Below, piece by piece: positions 38,232 through 48,995 of a stretch of DNA of 64,000 nt. A program made the translations under genes and the position numbers. The stretch covers positions 2,418,001 to 2,482,000 of the forward strand of contig NZ_CP035037.1 in the NCBI RefSeq assembly GCF_004028235.1, in the 5' to 3' direction. This DNA comes from Leucobacter muris. Its GTDB lineage: Bacteria; Actinomycetota; Actinomycetes; Actinomycetales; Microbacteriaceae. Positions within the stretch are counted from its first letter, which is position 1; every line of letters begins with the position of its first letter. Below the pieces are notes generated by a model. It saw only the letters and a program-made list of their open reading frames with translations. It did not search any database and was not told the DNA's origin.

Positions 38232-38250
38232 GTGACTAAGGCATACCTAA
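38232..38250 (-). promoter_or_regulatory. IdeR/DtxR-like iron box of the HtaA operon
   Basis: On the reverse strand the 19-mer beginning TTAGGTATGCCTTAG matches the IdeR/DtxR consensus at 12 positions and overlaps a possible -10 (TATGCC), with TTGGTG 16 bp upstream as -35. Iron-bound IdeR would block this promoter. Confidence 0.6.
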
Positions 38251-38398
38251 CCCCAGTCGATCACCAATAGTCTGACGAATATCATCGGATGATGCAAGTC
38301 GGGTGTGCGTTCTACCCGTGTCGACGATCCTCTCCCCTGACGTTCAGCAGCCTCCCGGCGTACACTGGGCAGCGCATCGACGCGCGCGAAGGAGTACC

Positions 38399-38845
38399 GT
38401 GAACCAGCCGGTCGAACCCGATGACCGCTATGAGGTGCGCCTCGACGACGCCGAGTGGCGCGCGCGCCTCTCCCCCGAGGAGTATGCGATCCTGCGCCAG
38501 GCCGCGACCGAGCGGGCCGGCACCGGAGCACTGCTGAACGAGGATCGCGACGGTCTCTACCGCTGCCGCGCCTGCGGCAACGAGCTCTTCGTGGCGGGCA
38601 CCAAGTTCGACTCGGGCTGCGGCTGGCCGAGCTTCTACGAGAGCGTGCGCCCCGAGGCGGTCGAACTGCTCGAAGACTCCAGCCTCGGCATGGTGCGCAC
38701 CGAGGTGCGGTGCGCGAAGTGCGGATCGCACCTGGGCCACGTGTTCCCCGACGGCTTCGGCACCCCCACCGGCGACCGCTACTGCATGAACTCCCTGGCC
38801 CTCTCGTTCGAGTCCGGGTCCGACGAGACCACGGCCGGCGCATGA
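38399..38845 (+). CDS. msrB: Peptide methionine (R)-S-oxide reductase MsrB
   Basis: The 148-residue enzyme reduces methionine-R-sulfoxide in proteins. It has the two zinc-binding CxxC motifs (CRACG, CAKCG), substrate motif SGCGWPSFYE and catalytic Cys in RYCMNSLALSF. The GTG at 38399 has GAAGGAG upstream and is preferred to a longer frame. A TACACT -10 (38361-38366) lies about 30 bp before it. It overlaps the following nitroreductase gene by ATGA, so both probably serve redox repair. Confidence 0.94.
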   Translation: MNQPVEPDDRYEVRLDDAEWRARLSPEEYAILRQAATERAGTGALLNEDRDGLYRCRACGNELFVAGTKFDSGCGWPSFYESVRPEAVELLEDSSLGMVRTEVRCAKCGSHLGHVFPDGFGTPTGDRYCMNSLALSFESGSDETTAGA

Positions 38846-39399
38846 GCGCCGAGTCGACGCCACGGGCCGCGCTCGACGCGGTGCGCAACCGCCGCTCCTA
38901 CTCGAAGGTCACCGACGACGCCCCGTCGCAGGCCGAGCTCGAAGAGCTCGTGTCGGCGATGTCGAGCATCGCCGACCACTCCGGGCTGCGCCCCTGGCGT
39001 ATCATCGCGCTGCGCGGCGACGCCCGCAAGAAGCTCGGCAAAGCGCTCGCGAAGGCCGAGGGCGGCGACCGCGAGAAGTACGTCGCCAAGGCGCAGCGCG
39101 CTCCCCTGCTGCTCGCCATCGTCGTGAGCCCGCGCAAGGACAAGATTCCCCTCTGGGAGCAGGAGGCCGTCGCGAGCGGCGTCGCGCACACCCTCGGCCT
39201 GCTGCTGCACGAGGCCGGCTGGGGCACGATGTGGCGCACCGGATCGCTCACCCGCGCGAAGGCCGTGCGCAAGGCGCTCGGGGTCGAGAAGCCCGAGTAT
39301 CTGCTCGGCTGGATCTACGTCGGCGGCGTGCCCGAGAAGGAGCGCCGCGTCAAGCCGCGCAAGCCCCTCGATCTCTCACGGCACCTCAGCGAACTCTGA
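38842..39399 (+). CDS. Nitroreductase-family FMN oxidoreductase
   Basis: The 185-residue protein has the nitroreductase fold pattern: RNRRSYSKVTDDAP at the FMN phosphate site, SGLRPWRIIALRGDARKKLG, and a C-terminal LGVEKPEYLLGWIYVGG. These enzymes use FMN and NAD(P)H to reduce quinones or nitro compounds; the natural substrate is unknown. Its start overlaps the msrB stop (ATGA), so it is co-translated. Confidence 0.85.
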   Translation: MSAESTPRAALDAVRNRRSYSKVTDDAPSQAELEELVSAMSSIADHSGLRPWRIIALRGDARKKLGKALAKAEGGDREKYVAKAQRAPLLLAIVVSPRKDKIPLWEQEAVASGVAHTLGLLLHEAGWGTMWRTGSLTRAKAVRKALGVEKPEYLLGWIYVGGVPEKERRVKPRKPLDLSRHLSEL

Positions 39400-39420
39400 T
39401 CCGGCGGCGATCCGGATCCG

Positions 39421-40371
39421 TCACGCCCGCGAGCCGCGCCCCGGCAGCGACGCGATCACCACGGCCGCCAGCGCCACGGCGGTGCCGACCGCCATGGCGG
39501 CCGTCACACCGCCGGCGAGCGGCAACCCCGCCTCCAGCAGCACCGACGCGATGAGCTGCCCGGCGACGTTCGACATGCTGAGCAGCAGCACCCCGGTGAG
39601 GCGGACGAGGATCGCGGCCACCGCGATGAAGATCACGCCGATCACGCCGCCCACGTAGAACCAGGGCTCGCTCGGCCAGTTCTCAGGCCACCCCTGGGTG
39701 GCCACCGACACCGCTGCGGCGACCGCGAGCACCGCGGTGCCCACCACGAAGTTCACGAACGTCGACGCGATCGCGCTCTGCGCGGCCGCCCGCACCAGGC
39801 CGTTCACCGCCGACTGCCACGACATGCCGATGCCCGCCACCAGCGGAACCACCACGAGCCACGGCGATCCCGCGCCGCCGAGGCCGCCCGCGACCGAGAT
39901 CGCCACGGCCGCGACCGCCAGGATCGTGCCCGTCACGCGCGGCAGCGACGGATCAACCCGGCCGCCCGGACCCAGCCCGATGCGATCCATGAGCAGGCCC
40001 CCGAGCACCTGACCGGCGACGATGCCGACCGTGAACAGCGCGAGACCGATCACCGACGCCACAAGCCCCTGCGTGAGCACGAAGAACGCGCCGCAGGTAC
40101 CGCCGAGCAGCCCCCAGACGGGGTACCGGCCCGCCCGCACCTCCGCCGTGAGCAGCCCCATGCCGCGTCGCGCCTTCGGCGTGAAGAGCAGCACCAGCCC
40201 GACGAGCAGCAGGCCGGAGCCGAACGAGGCGAGCGCGGCGAGGTATCCGCTGCCGATCTGCTGGCTCAGGCCGCCGTTGATGCGCGACTGCACCGCGACC
40301 AGCATGCCCGCAGTACCGGAGCCGAGCAGCGCGACGGGAACCCTGAACCTCACATGCACCCGGTCAACCAT
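39421..40371 (-). CDS. YdcZ/DUF606-type DMT transporter
   Basis: The 316-residue membrane protein has two DUF606 repeats of about five helices each. Each begins with a pattern such as GMLVAVQSRINGGLSQQIGS and GIGMSWQSAVNGLVRAAAQS (the Q-x-N motif), with GGTCGAFFVLTQ in the first half. Family members are probable small-molecule exporters. The ATG at 40371 is preceded by GGAGGAG; longer frames run into the repeat next to tRNA-Thr and are rejected. Confidence 0.82.
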   Translation of the reverse strand: MVDRVHVRFRVPVALLGSGTAGMLVAVQSRINGGLSQQIGSGYLAALASFGSGLLLVGLVLLFTPKARRGMGLLTAEVRAGRYPVWGLLGGTCGAFFVLTQGLVASVIGLALFTVGIVAGQVLGGLLMDRIGLGPGGRVDPSLPRVTGTILAVAAVAISVAGGLGGAGSPWLVVVPLVAGIGMSWQSAVNGLVRAAAQSAIASTFVNFVVGTAVLAVAAAVSVATQGWPENWPSEPWFYVGGVIGVIFIAVAAILVRLTGVLLLSMSNVAGQLIASVLLEAGLPLAGGVTAAMAVGTAVALAAVVIASLPGRGSRA

Positions 40372-40486
40372 ACTCCTCCGACAGGAGCCTGCGCGCCGGG
40401 AAGCGCCGCGGGCTGCTGCGCGGGAAGCCGGTGGAGCCGGCGACACCGGAGTCGATTCGCAGACCGACAGGCGGCGACACGCAAAA

Positions 40487-40505
40487 GGCCCCGCGGAGCG
40501 GGGCC
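40487..40505 (-). terminator. Intrinsic terminator downstream of tRNA-Thr
   Basis: On the reverse strand GGCCCCGC/GCGGGGCC with a 3-nt loop is followed by TTTT. It is the clearest U-tailed terminator in the window. Confidence 0.75.
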
Positions 40506-40511
40506 AGCGTG

Positions 40512-40669
40512 GAGCCCAGCCCTCGCTCCGCTCCGTGGCCGCAGCAGTGGCCGCGCGCCTCTTGAGAAAACGCTGCCGCGTTTTCTCTGCGAGCCCAGCC
40601 CTCGCTGCGCTCCATGGCCGCAGCAGTGGCCGCGCGCCTCTTGAGAAAACGCTGGCGCGTTTTCTCTGC
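40512..40669. repeat. 79-bp tandem duplication, each copy with a terminator-like hairpin
   Basis: Copy 1 (40512-40590) and copy 2 (40591-40669) differ at only a few positions. Each ends with GAGAAAACGC/GCGTTTTCTC around a 4-nt loop. The second copy abuts the 3' end of tRNA-Thr, and a 12-bp copy of the tRNA 3' end lies inverted at 40464-40475. Confidence 0.85.
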
Positions 40670-40670
40670 G

Positions 40671-40743
40671 AGCCGCCTGTCGGACTCGAACCGACCACCT
40701 GCGCTTTACAAGGGCGCTGCTCTACCAGATGAGCTAAGGCGGC
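40671..40743 (-). tRNA. tRNA-Thr (anticodon TGT)
   Basis: The acceptor stem GCCGCCT/AGGCGGC is perfect. D arm GCTC...GAGC, anticodon loop CTTGTAA (anticodon TGT) and T arm GTCGG TTCGAGT CCGAC are standard. The anticodon stem GCGCC/AGCGC has a C31-A39 mismatch next to the loop. Discriminator is T; CCA is not encoded. Confidence 0.88.
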
Positions 40744-40779
40744 GAGGGGGCGGCGACGTGCGCCGCCGCCCCGAGCAGT

Positions 40780-41736
40780 TTACTCCGAGTCCTCCGCGTC
40801 GGCGGAATCGTCGGCGGCCGAGCTGTTCTTCTCGACCTCGCTCTTGACCTTCAGCAGGTACGACTCGAGATCGCCGTCACGAGCCTGGTTCCACTGCTGG
40901 CCGTTCACGATGACGGTGGGGGTGCTGACGAGGCGCTGCGCCTGGTCGGCGGGCTGCAGCTCGGTGCCGCCGGGGCCGAACATCTGGGCGCCCTTGGCGA
41001 GGCCCTGCACGCCGGTCTCGCTCACGGCCTTGTAGTTGGCGGCGATGAAGCTGCCGAAGCGCACGTCCTTGACGCACTGGCGCAGTTCGTCGGTGAGCTC
41101 GGCTCCGGCGCCCTCGGCCTGCTCGAGCAGCTCGTCGTCGGTGAGGCCGGTGCTGCCCTCGGCCGGCTGCACTTCAGCGCTCAGGAGGGTGTTGTGCAGC
41201 TTGAATGCGACGTCGGGCTGCTGCTCGACCACGCAACTGAACAGGTTGGCGGCGCGGGTCGAGTACTTGGTGCCGAGCGACGCACTGTCGAGGAAGTTCA
41301 GCGGGTAGACCTGCAGGGTGACGTCGCCGCTGCCCACGTAGTTCTCCAGCATCGTGCCGTACTGCTGCTCGAACGCGCCGCAGGCGGGGCACATGTAGTC
41401 GACGTAGATGCTCACGTCGAGGGGCAGCTGCTTGCGGTCGACCTCTGGCGCCTCGCGCTCCTCGCCGGACTGCAGCGCCGGGGTCTCGACCACCTTGAGG
41501 TCCTTGGTGAATACGACACCGCCGGAGGCCATATTCTCGGGGCCGGGGCCGGCGGGCTTCATCGTCTGGGTGAGGATGAGGGCGACGACGGCGAGGATCG
41601 CCAGCACGCCGACCACGATGCCGCCCTGCAGCAGCAGGCGGCCGCGCTTCTCGCGGCGCTTCTCGGCCTCGCGGGCGAGGCGCGCCTGCTCGCGCGCCCG
41701 CTCTCGGCGCTCGTTCTTCGTGAGTTTCTCTGCCAT
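40780..41736 (-). CDS. Membrane-anchored DsbA-family thiol oxidoreductase
   Basis: The 318-residue protein starts with a charged, coiled-coil-like cytoplasmic segment rich in Glu/Arg (residues 1-32), then one membrane helix (about 36-58). The extracytoplasmic thioredoxin-fold domain has active site YMCPACGAFEQQ and the cis-proline loop STPTVIVNGQQW. It should form or isomerise disulfides in exported proteins, fitting its position next to secA. It lies 44 bp past the secA 3' end on the same strand. Two further cysteines (FSCVV, RQCVK) may form a structural disulfide. Confidence 0.88.
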   Translation of the reverse strand: MAEKLTKNERRERAREQARLAREAEKRREKRGRLLLQGGIVVGVLAILAVVALILTQTMKPAGPGPENMASGGVVFTKDLKVVETPALQSGEEREAPEVDRKQLPLDVSIYVDYMCPACGAFEQQYGTMLENYVGSGDVTLQVYPLNFLDSASLGTKYSTRAANLFSCVVEQQPDVAFKLHNTLLSAEVQPAEGSTGLTDDELLEQAEGAGAELTDELRQCVKDVRFGSFIAANYKAVSETGVQGLAKGAQMFGPGGTELQPADQAQRLVSTPTVIVNGQQWNQARDGDLESYLLKVKSEVEKNSSAADDSADAEDSE

Positions 41737-41809
41737 GGCTCTCTCCAGTAGTGCCGCCTGCCGGTCGGCTCCGGTCGTTCTCAGGGATTGGGCGGCCCGC
41801 CGCCTCGCC

Positions 41810-44588
<2,779 letters not shown>

Positions 44589-44720
44589 GTTGTGTCTCCT
44601 GTAAGGTTCTGCACGGTGGTCCGCTTCGCGACTTCACCGCCGTTGCCGAATTGTGACAACTCCTCAGCTTAGCAAGGCCAAGCCCGGCACCGGCTGGGGA
44701 CTTGCCCGGATGGAGGCCCA

Positions 44721-45454
44721 GTGGGGGAACCCTCGCGCGAGGTGCTCGTGATCCTCCCCACCTTCAACGAGCGCGAGACGCTGTCCGGTGTGATCGCCGG
44801 GGTGCTGGGCTCGGTGCCCGAGGCGCGGGTGCTCGTGGTCGACGACGGCAGCCCGGACGGCACGGGGGCGCTCGCCGATCGGCTGGCCGCGTCCGAGCCC
44901 CGCGTCGAGGTGCTGCACCGGGCCGGGAAGAGCGGGCTCGGCACCGCCTACATCGCGGGATTCCGGGCGGGGATCGCCGCGGGGTACCGCCTGGTGGTCG
45001 AGATGGACGCCGACGGCTCTCACCTCGCCGGCGAGCTGCCGCTGCTGCTCGACGCCGCACGTGCGAACGGCGGCGCCGCGATCGGCGCGCGCTGGATCGA
45101 GGGCGGGCGGATCGTGGGCTGGCCGCGCTATCGGCGGTGGATATCGCGCACCGGCACTCGGGTGGCGCGGATCGCGCTGCGCTCGGGGCTGCACGACCTC
45201 ACGAGCGGGTTCCGCGCGATCGACGCCTCGTGCTGGCGCGCCTCGACCTGGACTCGCTCGATTCTCAGGGATACGGCTTCCAGGTGGAGACCGCCTGGGA
45301 GCTCGAGCGGCTGGGCTGCCCCATCGCGGAGGTGCCGATCACGTTCGTGGAGCGCGCGGGCGGCCACTCGAAGATGACGTGCGGGATCGTGTTCGAGGCT
45401 CTCTGGAACGTGCTGCGCCGAGGCTGGTGGCTGCGATTCGGGCGGCGCGGCTGA
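44721..45454 (+). pseudogene. Dolichol-phosphate-mannose synthase-like glycosyltransferase, frameshifted
   Basis: The frame from GTG 44721 (GGAGG 4 nt upstream) encodes a GT2 domain: VILPTFNERETL, VLVVDDGSPDGTG, EMDADGSHLAGELP and DLTSGFRAIDAS. It is typical of polyprenyl-phosphate mannose synthase (Ppm1-like). After about residue 170 homology moves to the +1 frame (LDLDSLDSQGYGFQVE, EVPITFVERAGGHSKM) and continues to 45454. One missing base near 45227-45232 accounts for this and would restore a 244-residue protein. It is inserted between secA and hpf on the opposite strand. It is either a sequence error or a recent lesion. Confidence 0.75.
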
Positions 45455-45499
45455 CGCCGTTCCGCAGCCGGCCGGGGCGATCGATCGCGGTGTCACCGG

Positions 45500-45536
45500 C
45501 GAGCCCCTCGCCCCTGAGGCAGGGGCGAGGGGCTCG
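45500..45536. terminator. Bidirectional hairpin between the glycosyltransferase and hpf
   Basis: A 16-bp perfect stem (45500-45515 with 45521-45536) and a 5-nt loop lie between two convergent genes. Confidence 0.8.
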
Positions 45537-45559
45537 TCCGAGGCGAACCGGCGTGCGCG

Positions 45560-46192
45560 CTACTCCTCGGTGAGCGAGATCACGCCGTAGTTCCAGCCCC
45601 TGCGCCGGTAGACGACGCTCGGGCGGCCGGTGCCGCTCTCGACGAAGAGGAAGAAGTCGTGGCCGACCAGCTCCATCTGGTCCACGGCGTCCTCGACCGA
45701 GAGTCGCTCGGCGGGGAACTCCTTGCTGCGGATCACCACGGGCGAGTACTGATCCTCGCCTCCCTGCTGATCGGGGAGCGGGATGCTGCCGGTCGCGACG
45801 GCGTCGATGACCTCGGCGGGAGCGGGGGTGACATCGATCTCGGCGAAGTCGCGGGCCGCCGCGTCGCCCAGCGAGAGGCGGCCGCGGCCGCGGCGGTCCT
45901 GCCGCTTGTCCTTCATGCGGCGGATGCGCTCGAGCACCCGGCCGTAGGCCATGTCGAAGGCCGAGTACTTGTCTCCGCCGGCGGACTCCGCGCGGATCAC
46001 GGGGCCCGGCCCGATGAGCGTGATCTCGACGAGATCGCCGTGCTTGGGACTGCGGTCGCTCTGGCGCGAAACCTTCACTTCGAGCGCCTGAGCCCGGGGC
46101 AACAGGCCCGACACCTTTTCGGTCTTCGATTCGACGTAGTTCTCGAAGCGGTCAGTGATCCCGACATTCTTGCCGCGGATGTTCACGTCCAT
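45560..46192 (-). CDS. hpf: Long-form ribosome hibernation promoting factor
   Basis: The 210-residue protein has an N-terminal S30AE domain (residues 1-105, MDVNIRGKNVGITDRFENYV) that binds the ribosomal decoding region, a linker, and the C-terminal dimerisation domain (about 150-210, VVYRRRGWNYGVISLTEE) used to make 100S ribosome dimers. The ATG follows a GGGAGG site. The order lpqB-comF-hpf-secA matches mycobacteria. The 252 bp upstream to comF contains no other gene. Confidence 0.93.
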   Translation of the reverse strand: MDVNIRGKNVGITDRFENYVESKTEKVSGLLPRAQALEVKVSRQSDRSPKHGDLVEITLIGPGPVIRAESAGGDKYSAFDMAYGRVLERIRRMKDKRQDRRGRGRLSLGDAAARDFAEIDVTPAPAEVIDAVATGSIPLPDQQGGEDQYSPVVIRSKEFPAERLSVEDAVDQMELVGHDFFLFVESGTGRPSVVYRRRGWNYGVISLTEE

Positions 46193-46444
46193 GGTGACCT
46201 CCCAAGTGACTCAGGCGGGTGGGCCTCTGTGGCGCACCGTTACGCCTTTCCCGAACTCTACTGCACTCGGGGTTTTCGTTTCCACCTCGGCTCCGAGCTC
46301 GCGGTCAGGAACCTCGCTCAGCTCTGCGGAGCTCCCGGGAACATCCGCCCGTCGATGAGCGCGAGGCCCGGGAACGCGGCCCGGGAGCACGATTCAACGC
46401 GGCCGCTCGGCGTCGCGAACGGCCGCTCGGGGCTCGGCATCGGG

Positions 46445-47173
46445 TCACCCGACGACCCTCGGAGGGCCTGCGGGACGCCCCGACGCCTCACGCGTGTCGC
46501 GACGCCGGGCATGGCAGAGCGCGACGACCGCGACCACGTTCGCGCCCGCGGCTTCGAGCGCGTCGCGGCAGGCGAGCGCGGTCGCTCCCGTGGTGATCAC
46601 GTCGTCGACGAGGACCACCTCGCGTCCCCGCAGCACGGCTCGGCGCGATGCGCGCACGCGCACCCTGCGGGCGTTGCGCGCCCGCTCGTCAGCGCTCAGA
46701 CCGACTTGACTGCGCCGCCCGCGAGCCGCCCGCAACGCGGCGATTCGCAGCACTCGCACCCCCTGGCCTCGCAGAGCGCTGCTCACGAGCAGATCGACGT
46801 GCCGGTAGCCGCGCCGCCGCGTGCTCGAGCGCCGCGAGGGCGCGGCGACGATCACGGGGGCTGCCGGGCCCCGGCAACGGGTCAGCGCCGCCGCGAGCGG
46901 CACCCTCAGCTGCGCCCCGAGCTCGCGCCCGAGGCCCGTGCGGCCCCCGTGCTTGAACGCGACCAGCACTGCGCGCAGCGGCCCCTCGTAGGCGCCCCGC
47001 ACGAAGCACGGAGCGCCGATCTCGGGTTGCAGCGGTGGCGCCGAGCGGCGCAGCTCCACGCGGCAGGGCAGGCAGCACTCGCGGTCGGCGTCGCCGCAGC
47101 TCACGCAAGTGGTGGGCCACAGCAGCGCCAGCAGGTCGAGGCCGACCCCTCTGAATTTTGCGATGATCGACAC
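46445..47173 (-). CDS. ComF-family phosphoribosyltransferase-like protein
   Basis: The 242-residue protein starts at GTG 47173, with an N-terminal zinc-binding segment (CVSCG, CLPC), a central AYEGPLRAVLVAFKHGG stretch and the PRPP loop VVLVDDVITTGAT. ComF proteins support DNA uptake in naturally competent bacteria; in actinobacteria their role is unsettled. It follows lpqB at 137 bp and precedes hpf, as in mycobacteria. Confidence 0.82.
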   Translation of the reverse strand: MSIIAKFRGVGLDLLALLWPTTCVSCGDADRECCLPCRVELRRSAPPLQPEIGAPCFVRGAYEGPLRAVLVAFKHGGRTGLGRELGAQLRVPLAAALTRCRGPAAPVIVAAPSRRSSTRRRGYRHVDLLVSSALRGQGVRVLRIAALRAARGRRSQVGLSADERARNARRVRVRASRRAVLRGREVVLVDDVITTGATALACRDALEAAGANVVAVVALCHARRRDTREASGRPAGPPRVVG

Positions 47174-47310
47174 GCTCCGATCCTGGCGCAGCGAGGCCGC
47201 CGCGGCGCTCCCATTCGAGCGATCCGTGGAGAGATCGCCCGCGATCCGCCGCATCCCTCGCCTGTGAGCGGAGCTCAGCCGCCCCCGGGCTCGGAGCCCG
47301 CCCGGGTGTC

Positions 47311-48995
47311 TCAGCCCCGTTTCGCCAGCAGCTTCACATTCTCGTCCAGGCGCTGCCATCCGCTGTTCTGCGCGGCGAAGAGGTCGCCGTTCTCGCCGAG
47401 CACCCGCAACTGGGTGCGGCTGCCCCCGCCCGAGACCTGCGCACCGCCGGGGATGGCGCCGCCCTGCTCCACGCTGAAGCGGCCGGGGCCGCCCACCGTG
47501 ACCCGGCTGGTGCCGTCGGCCCGCGTCAGCGCCACGAACCCCGTCTGGCCGACCCAATCGAGGTCCACGGGCTCCCCTGCGGCCCACATCTGCACGTCGG
47601 CCTCCTCGCTCGTGGCGACGGGCGCGCCGTTCTCGTCGCGCACCACGCCGGCCACGAGCACCTGGCTGCCGGAGTCGCTGGGAACGAGGGCGGCGATCCT
47701 CGCCCCCTCCGGCGAGATGCGCACCGCCACGGGCTCCCGACCGGCCAGCCACGGTGCGGCGATCCACGCCGACGAGCCGTCGGCCCCCCTCCCCACACAC
47801 ACACCTGCAGCTGCTGAGCGGTCGATCTCTGCACGGTCCAGACGTAGCCGAAGACATCGACCCCCGGCTCGATCAGGCCGTCGCGGGCGTCGACGAGCAC
47901 CCGCCCCGCCGCGTCGACTCGCGTCACGCCCTCGTCGTTCAGCATGGCCGCCGTCTCGCCGTCGAGCGAGAGCGTCACCGCGTCCGGGTCGTACCCCGGC
48001 AGGGTCTCGACGAACCCGGTGCTCTCCTTGAAGTCGCCCGCCATCAGCGTGCCGAAGCGGCCGTCGACCAGCACCGACGGCTCGTACACCTCGCTCAGCA
48101 CGCCCGGCCCCGAGCCGTCGGCCGGAATCTGGGTCTGCACGCCGTCGACGTACAGGTCGAAGCCGTTGACGTCGGCCACCGTCTGCAGGCTCGTGCGCAG
48201 CTGCTGGTAGACCTCGGAGAGCGCGGTCTGACCGCCCTGCAGCAGCGTGCCGGTCAGGTCGATCCGCGCCTTGCCGTCGACCACCGGCACGGTGTTCGAG
48301 ACGAGAGCCGTGCCGGACGGGAAGCCGCTGTGCACCGACTCGCGCAGACGATCCGAGGGGCCGGCGAGAAGCGCGCTCACGATCGCGGTCGGCAGCGAGG
48401 AGCGGTTCAGGAACCAGCGCGTGTCGGGCACGAGCATGCCGCCCGGTCCCACGAAGTACAGCTGCCTCGGCGACCAGATCGAGGTGAACGTGGTGCTGTC
48501 GAGGATGATGCCGGCGGGCGCCGACGAGATGCGCCACTCGCCGCCGACCTGTTCGAACTCGAACCGCATGTCGGTGGTCGGGCCCGGCTGCACCGGCAGC
48601 ATGATACCGGTCTCGTCGACCTTCGCGACCGCGGCGAGCGAAAGCACGCCCGCCGTCTCGCCGTCGGCCCGGTACGGCCGGCTGCCGTCGTCGATGAGCA
48701 CGCCGAGGTGCGGATCCCACTGGCCCGCGTACTCGGGCGCCAGGAACTCGCGCGCCACAGCGTAGTCCTCGGAGCTCGACGAGGCGGCCTCGACGAAGCC
48801 GCGCACCACGTCTTTCTGGCTGGCGCCCGGAGACGGGCCCGAAGGGATGTTCTGCCAGGTCTGATCGGCCTGCTGCAGATTGGTGAGGCCCGGCTGCACG
48901 GGCCCCGTCGAGGGGATCGCCGCGCAGCCGCTCAGCAGCAGCACCGCGGCGGCGAGCGCGGCCGCCGAGCGCCATCCGTTCGATCGCCGAGTCAT
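47311..48995 (-). pseudogene. lpqB: MtrAB-associated lipoprotein LpqB, frameshifted
   Basis: The ATG at 48995 overlaps the mtrB stop. The product has a lipobox LLLSGC, a GerMN-like segment (KARIDLTGTLLQGGQTALSEVY) and the start of a beta-propeller. About residue 400 the homologous sequence leaves the original frame (after QLQVCVW) and continues in another one (GADGSSAWIAAPWLAG to 47311). One missing base in the C6 run at 47784-47789 (or a change in the adjacent CA repeat) explains it; the corrected gene has 561 residues. LpqB modulates MtrA/MtrB signalling in mycobacteria. Confidence 0.85.

Noticed and set aside
40512..40669. CRISPR-like repeat array
   Set aside because: Only two directly adjacent 79-bp copies with no spacers; it is a tandem duplication with hairpins.
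40372..40698. N-terminal extension of the YdcZ transporter into the tRNA-Thr repeats
   Set aside because: The extension translates the 79-bp tandem repeats and part of the tRNA; the ATG at 40371 has a good ribosome binding site.
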